From: JAYODW01 sp038116745
GTDB taxonomy: Bacteria > Pseudomonadota > Gammaproteobacteria > Ga0077536
NCBI GenBank assembly: GCA_038116745.1
Contig: JAYODW010000006.1
Location: 1-64,000, forward strand
Direction of reading: 5' to 3'
Length of the DNA: 64,000 nt
Shown one piece after another: positions 9,123 through 18,098 of this stretch. Position numbers and translations under genes: made by a program. Numbering within the stretch: position 1 is the first letter of the stretch; each line of letters begins with the position of its first letter. The notes beneath the pieces are model-generated. The model saw only the letters and a list, made by a program, of their open reading frames with translations. It had not been told where the DNA came from and searched no databases.

Positions 9123-9808
9123 AACGCTTGGGTCACACATTGCAGGTGGCACATTTTCCGCTTCATTTTTTTAGTCGGCAGCAAGGTTGCTGTAACAACA
9201 TCGACGCGCACGCCCGCGCGCAGACCCCTATTCGCCGTTCAGGTTTCTCCAGACTGGGGCTCTGCAGGCTGCTGACAGTGTTTACATGGGGCGTGCTTAT
9301 TAATAGTTACGCTGCGGGATCTGAGCTTGAGTTCTACGAAGGGCATGCAGAAATCGAACACGACATCGTCAAAATCTCAGCAGCCGCGAACGTGTCCCTC
9401 AGCGAAGAAGCCATATCCGCGCTGAACAGCGGCATAAGACTGTTTTTCAATCTTGAGATCGTGGCGTCGCGGCCTCGTCGCTTCTGGTGGGACGCAGAGC
9501 TCCATCAGGGTTTTCGACGCTTCTCGCTTCAGCGTCACGCACTCAGCGATCAATTCGTGCTTGGCGACCTCATAGGCAATTCTTTTCGCGTCTTCCAGAG
9601 TCTCGATGCTGCAGTCACGGAACTCGGCCATCTCTCTCAACTGCCAATTGCGGAGCTGACCGACCTCGCCGGTGCAAAACAGGTTGAGATAGCCATCCGC
9701 CTGAGACTCGACATCAGCGCACTGCCCGCGCCGATGCTCCCGATCGCTTACATATCCCCTGCCTGGCACATATCAAGCGGCTGGTACCGGTGGGACGAGA
9801 GCTTCTAA
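9119..9808 (+). CDS. DUF4390 family exported or membrane-anchored protein
   Basis: A 229-aa protein whose ATG overlaps the rsmB stop. Residues about 40-63 are hydrophobic and probably form a signal or anchor segment (LCRLLTVFTWGVLINSYAAG). The C-terminal 165 residues, ending SPAWHISSGWYRWDESF, match DUF4390, a family regularly found between rsmB and an NtrY-like kinase gene. Its function is unknown, and the conserved position beside the sensor kinase suggests a link to that system. The end overlaps the kinase gene by 19 bases. The N-terminal 35 residues are unusually long, so a later start is possible. Confidence 0.75.
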   Translation: MKRLGHTLQVAHFPLHFFSRQQGCCNNIDAHARAQTPIRRSGFSRLGLCRLLTVFTWGVLINSYAAGSELEFYEGHAEIEHDIVKISAAANVSLSEEAISALNSGIRLFFNLEIVASRPRRFWWDAELHQGFRRFSLQRHALSDQFVLGDLIGNSFRVFQSLDAAVTELGHLSQLPIAELTDLAGAKQVEIAIRLRLDISALPAPMLPIAYISPAWHISSGWYRWDESF

Positions 9809-12027
9809 GACGTCGCATCGCAGCGCTGAGCGGCATTGCCCTACTCAGCGTCGCCATGCTTGCGTCACTCGTGCTCCTGAGCAGCTCGATACAGAACTCT
9901 GATTCGTTCGGCTCATCCTACGTGAGCCTGTTAGTGCTCAATACCCTCGGGCTCCTGACATTCCTCGTACTGATAGGGATGAACATTCGCCGTCTCATGC
10001 GGCATCTGCGGGCCAGGGAACCGGGCTCGCGGCTATCTCTGCGTCTGCTGACGATGTTCCTCGTTCTCTCGATCGGGCCGGTCATCGTTCTCTACAGCTT
10101 TTCGCTCGATTTTTTGCGGCGTGGCATCGACAGCTGGTTTGACGTCAGGATTGATAACGCGCTGAACGATGCGCTCGAACTCGGCCGCGAGGCGCTCGAC
10201 GTGCGCATGCGGCAGCTGCTGGTCCAAACCGAGCGAGTGGCGGAGGATCTCGCGCTGGGGACGCCGCAGCGGACCACCCTCAACCTTAACGCGCTGCGTC
10301 AGCCCAACAGCATAGTCTCCGCCTCTGCCTGGTCCCCGGGACCCGGCCTGCTCGACGATCTCAGAGAAAGAGCAGGAGCAGAAGAATTCACGCTGTTCAG
10401 TGAGGAAGGCCAGCTCATCGCAACAAGCACTCGTGCCACGGCTCTGCTGCCCCACCTGCCCTCCGACCCTATTCTGCTGCAGGTGCGCCATGGGCAGAGC
10501 TATATAGGAATCGATCCCTCTCGGCAGGGGGAGCTCTTCGTCCGCGCGGCTGTGGTAGTCAGTCTTCCTCAGGCAAGTCAGGGAAAGCGGATCCTGCATG
10601 CCCTCTACCCTTTTTCTGCCCGGATAAACGAACTGAGCAGCAGCGTTCAATCCGCGTACGCGAAGTACGCTGAGCTCACCTATCTCCGTGAGAAGCTCAA
10701 GCTGAGCTTCGCCATGACGCTGACCCTGGTTCTTCTGTTCAGCATTTTCTCGGCGGTCTGGGCCTCTTTCTATTCTGCCCGGCGACTCTCCGCGCCGATA
10801 CGCAACCTCGCCGCAGGAACGGCCGCGGTTGCCGCAGGCGACTACACAACAACGCTCCCGGTCGAAAGCGACGACGACCTCGGCGTTTTGATCAGCTCCT
10901 TCAATGAAATGACCGCGCGTGTCGGTGAAGCTCGCAGTGAGGTTGAGGCTCAGCATGAATATCTCGACACACTGATGGGGCAGCTCTCATCCGGCGTCAT
11001 AGCACTGGATGAAAAATTGACGGTGACCACGCTGAACCACTCCGCCATCAGTCTGTTGGAGCTTGATGAAACCCTCGGCGGCACAATCACCTTCCATGAG
11101 CTCTGCGAGCGCTTGGCTCCCTTACAGGCAGTCCTCGCAGAGCTCCAGCGCGCGTCCGCGGAGGGTCGCGAAACGTGGCAGACACAGCTGGTCTTGATGA
11201 CAGGACGAGGTAGGAAAGAGCTCATCTGTCGAGGCCGCAGCCTGAGTGACACAAAGCAAGGAAATCAAGGGCATGTGCTGGTCATAGAGGACGTGACGGC
11301 GATCGTCCAGGGTCAACGGGATGCAGCGTGGTCCGAAGTAGCCAGACGCCTGGCCCACGAAATCAAAAACCCTCTAACGCCAATTCAGCTCGCCACAGAA
11401 CGGCTCCGCCTTAAATGCCTGCCCGCGCTACACGGCAGCGAGCGGGAAACGCTCGAGCGTCTCACCACCACGATCATCCAGCAGGTGGACACTATGAAAA
11501 CGATGGTCGCAACTTTCTCGGACTACGCGCGCAGTCCGGTCCGGGTACACGAACCAGTGAATATTGAGCAGCTTATCTCCGGTGTGGCGACCTTATTTGA
11601 AAATGCCAAAAAAAACGCGCGCATCGAATGCACTTTTCAACCTGACCTGCCTCCCCTGAAAGGGGACGCAACGCGCTTACGACAAGTATTCAATAACCTG
11701 ATCAAGAACTCGCTTGAAGCAACCCCGGAAGGCCGGGATCCTCTTATCATGGTGTCAGCCCGCACCGTGACGAGAGCGAACGCCAGAATGCTTGAAATCC
11801 GCGTAGAAGACAGAGGCGGCGGAATCCCGGAGCATCTGCTCGGAAATGTATTCGAGCCCTACGTCACCAGCAAAAGCCGCGGCACCGGTCTCGGACTTGC
11901 TATCGTAAAAAAAGCTGTCGAGGAGCATGACGGATCAATCGCGCTCTGCAATGGCGTATGCGGAGGCGCCGTCGTCACCATGAACTTCCCCTTTTTCGAG
12001 GCGGTTAACGCCGAGACACACACCTGA
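9790..12027 (+). CDS. ntrY: NtrY-type membrane sensor histidine kinase
   Basis: A 745-aa inner-membrane kinase. Three hydrophobic segments lie in the first 110 residues (about 10-32, 42-62 and 80-100), followed by a periplasmic sensor loop, another membrane segment near 305-325 and a HAMP linker (about 325-378). A PAS-like domain (about 390-500) and the HisKA/HATPase core complete it. The H-box is RRLAHEIKNPLTP (His about 523), the N-box NNLIKNSLEA, and the G-boxes EDRGGGIP and GTGLGLAIVKKA. NtrY proteins pair with NtrX, encoded immediately downstream. The start is a GTG overlapping the DUF4390 gene. The stimulus is unknown; the position next to trkA/trkH hints at ion or envelope status. Confidence 0.9.
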   Translation: MGRELLRRRIAALSGIALLSVAMLASLVLLSSSIQNSDSFGSSYVSLLVLNTLGLLTFLVLIGMNIRRLMRHLRAREPGSRLSLRLLTMFLVLSIGPVIVLYSFSLDFLRRGIDSWFDVRIDNALNDALELGREALDVRMRQLLVQTERVAEDLALGTPQRTTLNLNALRQPNSIVSASAWSPGPGLLDDLRERAGAEEFTLFSEEGQLIATSTRATALLPHLPSDPILLQVRHGQSYIGIDPSRQGELFVRAAVVVSLPQASQGKRILHALYPFSARINELSSSVQSAYAKYAELTYLREKLKLSFAMTLTLVLLFSIFSAVWASFYSARRLSAPIRNLAAGTAAVAAGDYTTTLPVESDDDLGVLISSFNEMTARVGEARSEVEAQHEYLDTLMGQLSSGVIALDEKLTVTTLNHSAISLLELDETLGGTITFHELCERLAPLQAVLAELQRASAEGRETWQTQLVLMTGRGRKELICRGRSLSDTKQGNQGHVLVIEDVTAIVQGQRDAAWSEVARRLAHEIKNPLTPIQLATERLRLKCLPALHGSERETLERLTTTIIQQVDTMKTMVATFSDYARSPVRVHEPVNIEQLISGVATLFENAKKNARIECTFQPDLPPLKGDATRLRQVFNNLIKNSLEATPEGRDPLIMVSARTVTRANARMLEIRVEDRGGGIPEHLLGNVFEPYVTSKSRGTGLGLAIVKKAVEEHDGSIALCNGVCGGAVVTMNFPFFEAVNAETHT

Positions 12028-12041
12028 GCACCGAACAAGTA

Positions 12042-13421
12042 ATGGCGCTTGCAAACATTCTCGTTGTCGATGATGAACCTGATATTCGCAGCTTGCTTCA
12101 AGAAATTCTTGAAGACGAAGGCTACGAGGTAGCGGTCGCCGGCGATGCGGCCGAAGCCCAGTCGCTCAGGAGAGTGCGTCGCCCCGACCTGATTCTTCTG
12201 GACATCTGGATGCCGGATGTCGACGGCTTGAGCCTGCTTAAGCAATGGAGTGAAAACGACGATCTGCCGTCACCCGTCGTGATGATGTCAGGACATGGCA
12301 CTGTAGAGACAGCAGTAGAAGCCACCCGCCTTGGGGCTTACGACTTCATCGAGAAGCCCTTGTCGCTCGCAAAGATTCTCGTGACGGTTTCGCGTGCGCT
12401 GGAGCACGCTCGTCTCAGCAGTGAAAATCACGGGCTGCAGCGCCGGGGCCAGGCGGCGGCGTTTCCCGTTGGAACCAGCGCTGTCATGGCAGCGCTCCGG
12501 GCCAGTGCGGAGCGCATCGCCGGTCATGACACGAGCGTATTCATTACCGGCGAGTCGGGCACAGGCAAAGAAGTGCTGGCACGCTTCATCCACTCACAAA
12601 GTCCTCGTCGACAGGCTCGCTTCGTCAATGTAAGCGTTGCCGGCTTAGCCCGAGAAAACCCGGATGCGGAGCTTTTCGGCAGCGAGCAACAGGGCCGCGT
12701 GACCTACGGATCCCTGGAGCTCGCCAATGGCGGCACGCTGTTCCTGAAGGACGTTGCGGATATGGAGGTCAATACGCAGGCCAGGCTACTCAGCGCGCTG
12801 GAAAATCGCTCCTTCCTCCGCGTGGGGGGCGTCGACCCCGTGTCAGTAGACGTTCGCATCATTGCCAGCACATCTCAGGACCTTAATGCCTTGGTGCGCG
12901 CCGGGAAATTCCGTGACGACCTTTACTACAACCTGAATGTCCTGCCGCTGCAGGTGCCGGCTCTTCACGAACGTCGAGAAGACATCGAAGAGCTTCTCGA
13001 CTGGTTCGTAGCAGACTTGAAACAGACAGACGGATTGTCTCAGAGGCACTTTTCTCCGCGAGTAAGACAACGACTCAAGGACTACCACTGGCCCGGCAAT
13101 ATCCGGGAGCTCAGAAACTTTGTGCAACGGTTGCTGATTCTCGGCACCCAGGACATGGTCGAACTGCGCGAAGTCGATTCTTTGCTGGGAATAGAGGTGC
13201 CGCAATATCCGGAAAACTCAGATACACCCGAGTACAACCTGCCGCTGCGGGAAGCCAGAGAACAATTCGAAAAGCGCTACCTCGAGCACCAGTTGCAGCA
13301 CTGCAACGGAAGCGTCAGTCAGGTAGCGGAGCGAGCAGGGATAGAACGGACACACCTGTACCGGAAACTCCGCAGCCTGGGTCTGGATCCGAAACAGATC
13401 AAACAATCACGTAAAGAATGA
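12042..13421 (+). CDS. ntrX: NtrX-type response regulator (AAA+, Fis-type HTH)
   Basis: The receiver domain (residues 1-120) starts ILVVDDEPDIRSLLQ and has the phospho-acceptor Asp in LILLDIWMPDVDG. The AAA+ domain has Walker A GESGTGKE and the sensor region DVRIIASTSQDL. The C-terminal Fis-type helix-turn-helix includes AERAGIERTHLYRKLRSLG. The sigma-54 contact motif GAFTGA is absent: where it should stand the sequence reads EQQGRVTYGSLELANGG. NtrX family members often lack it and are thought to act without remodelling sigma-54 polymerase. The stop overlaps the trkA start (ATGA), so kinase, regulator and potassium genes probably form one operon. Confidence 0.92.
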   Translation: MALANILVVDDEPDIRSLLQEILEDEGYEVAVAGDAAEAQSLRRVRRPDLILLDIWMPDVDGLSLLKQWSENDDLPSPVVMMSGHGTVETAVEATRLGAYDFIEKPLSLAKILVTVSRALEHARLSSENHGLQRRGQAAAFPVGTSAVMAALRASAERIAGHDTSVFITGESGTGKEVLARFIHSQSPRRQARFVNVSVAGLARENPDAELFGSEQQGRVTYGSLELANGGTLFLKDVADMEVNTQARLLSALENRSFLRVGGVDPVSVDVRIIASTSQDLNALVRAGKFRDDLYYNLNVLPLQVPALHERREDIEELLDWFVADLKQTDGLSQRHFSPRVRQRLKDYHWPGNIRELRNFVQRLLILGTQDMVELREVDSLLGIEVPQYPENSDTPEYNLPLREAREQFEKRYLEHQLQHCNGSVSQVAERAGIERTHLYRKLRSLGLDPKQIKQSRKE

Positions 13422-14791
13422 AAATCATCATCCTAGGAGCCGGGCAGGTCGGCTCTTCTGTCGCCGCCAATCTTTGCAGCGAAGCGAATGACATTACCGT
13501 CGTCGACCAGAGCGCGACTCATCTACAGCAGCTGCAGGACCGTCTGGACCTGCGGACCGTGCTGGGACATGCGTCTCATCCGGAAGTGCTAGCCCGGGCT
13601 GGCGCCAAAGACGCTGACATGATCCTCGCTGTCACCAATAGTGACGAAACCAACATGATCGCCTGCCAGGTGGCGTTCACCATGTTTCGCACGCCAACGA
13701 AAATCGCGCGGATCAGGCAGAACCAGTACCAGGTTCATCCAGAGCTGTTTTCACCTGACGCCCTCCCGGTCGACGTGCTCATCAGCCCGGAACAGGAAGT
13801 CACGGACTACACCAAGCGCCTGATTGAATTTCCTGGCGCGCTCCAGGTGCTCGACTTTGCTGACGGGAAAGTGCAGCTTGTTGCCGCACGAGCGTTCTAC
13901 GGGGGGCCGTTGGTAGGCCATCGACTGCGTGAACTTCCACAGCAGCTCCCGGGGATCGACACACGGGTCACCGCTATATTCCGGCGGCATGAGGTCATTC
14001 TTCCGAGCGGAGACACCGTGATCGAAGCCGGTGACGATGTGCTGTTCATCGCGGCGCCGAAACACATCCGGGCGGTCATGAGCGAATTCCGCAAGCTGGA
14101 TGGTCCCAACCGGAAAGTCATCATTGCCGGCGGCGGTAACATCGGCAAGCGTCTCGCTATGGCACTGGAAAACACCTGCCATATCAAGATCATCGAGAAT
14201 AACGAAACCCGGGCGCGCGCCGTGGCAGAGGATCTCCAGCACGCCTATGTTCTCCTGGGCGATGCAGCGGATGAGGACCTCCTGCGAGAAGAAAACATCG
14301 AAGGTACGGATGTTTTCTGCGCGCTGACTAATGCCGATGAGGCGAACATCATTTCCTCTATGCTGGCCAAAAGACTCGGGGCCAAAACGGTAATGGCGCT
14401 GATCAACCGCGCGGCATACGTCGACCTTGTGCAGCGCGACATCATCGATATTGCTATTTCCCCTCAGCAGGCCACCATTGGCAGCCTGCTTGCGCATATC
14501 CGCCGCGGGGATGTGGTTAAAGTTCACTCATTACGACGCGGCGCCGCTGAAGCTATCGAAGCCATCGCGCACGGCGACCGTAATTCGAGCCAGGTAGTTG
14601 GACGTACGATTGACGATATACCACTCCCACCCGGCACGACTATCGGCGCAGTGGTCCGGGGAAAGGATGTGATCGTGGCCCACCATGACACCGTCATTGA
14701 GCCTGAAGACCACGTCATCCTGGTGGTGACAAACAAGAAGCACGTTAACGAGGTGGAGCGTCTTTTTCAGGTCAACGTGACTTTCATCTGA
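13418..14791 (+). CDS. trkA: Trk system potassium uptake protein TrkA
   Basis: TrkA is the cytoplasmic NAD(H)-binding regulatory subunit of the Trk K+ channel. It has two tandem RCK modules: the first starts IIILGAGQVGSSVAANL and the second VIIAGGGNIGKRLAMAL, each followed by a TrkA-C domain (about residues 140-225 and 370-455). The length of 457 aa matches the two-module proteobacterial form. Its start overlaps the ntrX stop, and its membrane partner trkH follows after 15 bases. Confidence 0.97.
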   Translation: MKIIILGAGQVGSSVAANLCSEANDITVVDQSATHLQQLQDRLDLRTVLGHASHPEVLARAGAKDADMILAVTNSDETNMIACQVAFTMFRTPTKIARIRQNQYQVHPELFSPDALPVDVLISPEQEVTDYTKRLIEFPGALQVLDFADGKVQLVAARAFYGGPLVGHRLRELPQQLPGIDTRVTAIFRRHEVILPSGDTVIEAGDDVLFIAAPKHIRAVMSEFRKLDGPNRKVIIAGGGNIGKRLAMALENTCHIKIIENNETRARAVAEDLQHAYVLLGDAADEDLLREENIEGTDVFCALTNADEANIISSMLAKRLGAKTVMALINRAAYVDLVQRDIIDIAISPQQATIGSLLAHIRRGDVVKVHSLRRGAAEAIEAIAHGDRNSSQVVGRTIDDIPLPPGTTIGAVVRGKDVIVAHHDTVIEPEDHVILVVTNKKHVNEVERLFQVNVTFI

Positions 14792-14806
14792 GAGCCGCCT
14801 ACGCGC

Positions 14807-16258
14807 ATGCGATTCCGCGTCATCCAGAAGATTCTTGGGCTGCTGCTGGCCATTTTCAGCCTGACCCTGCTGCCCCCGCTGGTCATCGCGGTGCTCTCAG
14901 GGGACGGAACTGCGGGGGCGTTCTCCTTTGCGATCGCTGTCATTATGAGCTCCGGTCTTGGCCTGTGGCTCCCGGTTCGTAAATCTGCAGGAGAGCTGAA
15001 GCTGCGGGATGGGTTCCTGGTTGTCGTTTTGTTCTGGTTAGTTCTGGGAATCTTCGGCGCGATGCCGTTTCTTCTGGCGGATAACCCGCATATGAAACTG
15101 GCTGACGCCGTTTTTGAGTCCATCTCCGGATTAACGACGACCGGAGCCACGGTCATCGTAGGCATAGACGCACTGCCGCGATCAATTCTCTTTTATCGAC
15201 AACTGCTGCAGTGGCTGGGCGGCATGGGGATCATCGTGCTCGCTGTCGCCGTACTGCCGATGCTAGGGGTGGGCGGCATGCAGCTCTATCGCGCCGAAAC
15301 CCCGGGCCCAATGAAAGATTCCAAGCTGACCCCCAGAATCACCGAAACCGCCAAAATGCTGTGGTACATCTACGTCAGCCTGACCGGTCTGTGTGCGCTG
15401 AGCTACTACGCTGCAGGAATGTCTTTGTTCGACGCCGTCGGACACAGCTTTTCCACCGTCGCGATTGGCGGATTCTCGACGCACGATGCAAGCATCGGCT
15501 ACTTCAACAGTGTTTCCGTGGAAATTGTTGCGGTCATCTTCATGTTCTTATCTGGCGTGAATTTCTCTTTGCACTTCCTTGCGTGGCGCCACCGCACGTT
15601 CATGCCGTACAGAGATGACGCGGAATTCCGTACTTACGCCGCCCTCTTAGGAGGCGTATTCCTCGCGTGCGCTTTGGGACTGGCAGTTAGCCGCAGCAGC
15701 GTAGCTCTGCCCGAAGCCCTGCGTATGAGTCTTTTCCACACCATTTCGATTGGCACTACAACCGGCTTCAGCACCGGCGACTTCCAGAGCTGGCCGCTGT
15801 TCCTGCCTTTGCTTCTTCTGTTCTTAAGCTTCGTTGGGGGGTGTGCAGGTTCAACTGGCGGCGGCATGAAAGTGGTGAGATTTCTGCTGCTCTACAGGCA
15901 AGGCATGCGCGAGATTAAGCGCCTCATCCACCCGAATGCCATTATTTCCATCAGGGTTGGGGGACGAGCGGTAGCTGATCGGGTGATTGAGGCGGTCTGG
16001 GGGTTCTTCGCCACTTATGTCGCGGTCTTTGTGGTGTTACTCCTCGGCCTGATTGCCACCGGACTTGACCAAGTCTCCGCATTTTCCGCCGTCGCCGCCT
16101 GCCTGAACAACCTGGGTCCGGGCCTGGGTGCCGTGAGCTATCACTACGGAGATATTTCCGATGGCGCTAAATATCTACTGTGCCTGGCGATGCTGCTGGG
16201 CCGCCTGGAAATCTTCACGTTGCTGGTCCTTTTGACGCCCTCTTTCTGGCGAAGTTGA
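14807..16258 (+). CDS. trkH: Trk system potassium channel subunit TrkH
   Basis: A 483-aa polytopic inner-membrane protein that forms the K+ pathway gated by TrkA. Four pore-loop repeats with selectivity-filter segments are visible: SGLTTTGATV, STVAIGGFST, IGTTTGFSTGD, and a fourth near CLNNLGPGLG. GGCAGSTGGGMKVVR is another typical TrkH segment. The order trkA-trkH is as expected for a functional pair. The end overlaps the probable TTG start of the TPR gene. Confidence 0.97.
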   Translation: MRFRVIQKILGLLLAIFSLTLLPPLVIAVLSGDGTAGAFSFAIAVIMSSGLGLWLPVRKSAGELKLRDGFLVVVLFWLVLGIFGAMPFLLADNPHMKLADAVFESISGLTTTGATVIVGIDALPRSILFYRQLLQWLGGMGIIVLAVAVLPMLGVGGMQLYRAETPGPMKDSKLTPRITETAKMLWYIYVSLTGLCALSYYAAGMSLFDAVGHSFSTVAIGGFSTHDASIGYFNSVSVEIVAVIFMFLSGVNFSLHFLAWRHRTFMPYRDDAEFRTYAALLGGVFLACALGLAVSRSSVALPEALRMSLFHTISIGTTTGFSTGDFQSWPLFLPLLLLFLSFVGGCAGSTGGGMKVVRFLLLYRQGMREIKRLIHPNAIISIRVGGRAVADRVIEAVWGFFATYVAVFVVLLLGLIATGLDQVSAFSAVAACLNNLGPGLGAVSYHYGDISDGAKYLLCLAMLLGRLEIFTLLVLLTPSFWRS

Positions 16259-16590
16259 GCTCACAAATAGAAAAGTTCGAGCAGATGCTGTCCGCTGGAC
16301 AGGATTCCGCGCTGCTTCGTTTCGCTCTTGGCAGCGCGTACCTACAGCAGTCTGACGCCGGCCGCGCGGCTGCTCATTTAAATAAAGCTGTCACGCTGAA
16401 CCCTGACTATTCCGCCGCCTGGAAATTACTCGGCAAAGCTCACACGAAGCAGAATGATCCCGACGCAGCGCGGCTTGCGTACCAGAAAGGGATCGCTGTC
16501 GCCGAGAAAAACGGCGACATGCAGGCTGCACGGGAAATGCGGGTTTTTTTAAAACGGCTGGGCGATAAACCTGATAACCGACCACGCTGA
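16255..16590 (+). CDS. Small TPR-repeat protein
   Basis: About 111 residues with at least two tetratricopeptide repeats: ALLRFALGSAYLQQSDAGRA and PDYSAAWKLLGKAHTKQND, then DAARLAYQKGIAVAEKNGD. TPRs mediate protein-protein contact; no specific function can be assigned. The start is uncertain. TTG at 16255 overlaps the trkH stop and gives LSSQIEKFEQML; ATG at 16285 is the next candidate. An upstream ATG at 16180 would run 79 bases into trkH and is unlikely. Confidence 0.7.
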   Translation: MSSQIEKFEQMLSAGQDSALLRFALGSAYLQQSDAGRAAAHLNKAVTLNPDYSAAWKLLGKAHTKQNDPDAARLAYQKGIAVAEKNGDMQAAREMRVFLKRLGDKPDNRPR

Positions 16591-16614
16591 CCAGTTTCCG
16601 ATGGGCACGGCCGT

Positions 16615-17562
16615 TCAGTCTGTCAGTAAAGCGCCTGTCAATGCAGTGACACTCTCAAAACTGTGCCGGGAGAGGTAATCGGAGATACCGGCATTGATGC
16701 TCGCGCACAACAGCGGATCGTAAAACAATCCAGTTCCAATCCCGACGGCAGTCGCACCTGCGAGCAGGAACTCCACAGCGTCCTCCGCCGAGCAGATCCC
16801 ACCCTGGCCGATGATCGGAACACCGTGTTGCCGTGCGACCCCAGCAACCTGGAACACCTTATACAGAGCCAACGGCTTGATGGCCGGTCCTGAGAGACCA
16901 CCCTGCACGTTTCCCAGCACCGGCTGTCTGCGTTCGATATCAATTGCCATACCCATGAGTGTGTTGATTACCGCAAGTGCGTTGCTGCCCGCGTCGATGC
17001 AACGCCGCGCGCTCTCCACGATGTCGGTCTGGTTCGGCGACAACTTCGTGATGATTGGTTTTTGAGTGACGCGCCGGCACGCCTCAACGACCCGTGCGGA
17101 CATGTCCGGATCGTTGCCGAACGCGACCCCACCCTCTTTCACGTTCGGGCAGGAGATGTTGATCTCAATCGCGTCAATTGGAGAATCATCGAAAATCGCC
17201 GTAACTTCCGCGTACTCGTCAACGGTCGATCCTGAGACATTAGCGATAAAACGTGTTTCGGAGAAATCCAGCGCGGGAAGGATTTTGTCAACAACAGCGC
17301 GCGCGCCGGGATTCTGCAGGCCGATTGCGTTGAGCATACCTCCCGGCGTCTCGGCAACCCGGTGCGGCCTGTTTCCGAGCCGAGGATTAAGCGTTGTCCC
17401 CTTGAGGCATACCGCGCCGACATCGGCATGGGTAAAGCCCGCGACGCGCGTATACTCCTCGCCAAATCCCACGCAGCCGGAAAGCAGCACCAGCGGGCTG
17501 TTAAAGCGCAGTCCGCAGAAATCAATCTGCAGCCTCTGCTCTAGCGACGTCTCATAGCTCAC
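16615..17562 (-). CDS. pyrD: Dihydroorotate dehydrogenase, class 1B-type
   Basis: It oxidises dihydroorotate to orotate in pyrimidine synthesis using FMN. The protein (315 aa) has NSPLVLLSGCVGFG near the N-terminus, a KGTTLNPRLGN substrate loop, GGMLNAIGLQNPG, and INISCPNVKEGG with Cys138. A Cys at this position is the catalytic base of class 1 enzymes, whereas class 2 has Ser in NISSPNT. FMN-phosphate motifs GQGGI and GIGTG are present. There is no N-terminal membrane extension, so it is a soluble enzyme. Class 1B forms normally work with the Fe-S flavoprotein PyrK, which is not encoded in this window. Gammaproteobacteria usually use the class 2 quinone enzyme, so transfer is possible. It is divergent from trmL. 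Confidence 0.9.
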   Translation of the reverse strand: MSYETSLEQRLQIDFCGLRFNSPLVLLSGCVGFGEEYTRVAGFTHADVGAVCLKGTTLNPRLGNRPHRVAETPGGMLNAIGLQNPGARAVVDKILPALDFSETRFIANVSGSTVDEYAEVTAIFDDSPIDAIEINISCPNVKEGGVAFGNDPDMSARVVEACRRVTQKPIITKLSPNQTDIVESARRCIDAGSNALAVINTLMGMAIDIERRQPVLGNVQGGLSGPAIKPLALYKVFQVAGVARQHGVPIIGQGGICSAEDAVEFLLAGATAVGIGTGLFYDPLLCASINAGISDYLSRHSFESVTALTGALLTD

Positions 17563-17583
17563 TCTTTAGGCCTCATCGAGCCC

Positions 17584-18072
17584 ATGTTCCAGGTCGTCCT
17601 TCATGAGCCATGCATACCCCCCAACACAGGCAACATTATAAGGCTGTGCGCCAACGCCGGCGCCGCGCTTCATCTGGTGGAACCGCTCGGTTTCAGTCTT
17701 GATGACCGACAATTAAGACGCGCCGGACTCGACTATCACGAGTACGCCTCGCTCCAGGTCCATAGAAATCTGGACGAGTGCCTGGCTGCTCTGGCGCCCA
17801 CTCCCGTCTTCGCATTTTCGACTCGCGGGAGAACATCCATTCTGGATACAGCTTTTCCCTGTCCCAGCGTGCTGTTGTTCGGGTCTGAGACTCAGGGCCT
17901 TCCTGCGCCCCTGCTGGAAACTCTGCGCCCGGCGCAGGTCATTGCGTTGCCTATGCAACCACGCGGACGTAGCTTGAATTTATCCAACGCGGTAGCCATC
18001 GCGCTCTTTGAGGCCTGGCGACAGCATGGCTTTGCCGGGGCTCGCGCGCTCCGCGGCGGCAGCTCGTTCTGA
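17584..18072 (+). CDS. trmL: tRNA (cytidine/uridine-34-2'-O)-methyltransferase TrmL
   Basis: A SPOUT-family methyltransferase that modifies the ribose of the wobble base in tRNA-Leu isoacceptors. The three motifs are clear: PPNTGNIIRLCANAG (motif 1), LLFGSETQGLP (motif 2) and LNLSNAVAIALFEAWRQ (motif 3, trefoil knot). The 162 aa match TrmL and are shorter than TrmJ or TrmH. It is convergent with gpsA. Confidence 0.95.
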   Translation: MFQVVLHEPCIPPNTGNIIRLCANAGAALHLVEPLGFSLDDRQLRRAGLDYHEYASLQVHRNLDECLAALAPTPVFAFSTRGRTSILDTAFPCPSVLLFGSETQGLPAPLLETLRPAQVIALPMQPRGRSLNLSNAVAIALFEAWRQHGFAGARALRGGSSF

Positions 18073-18098
18073 TCTCCGCCCCGGCTGTTTACTCAGAC

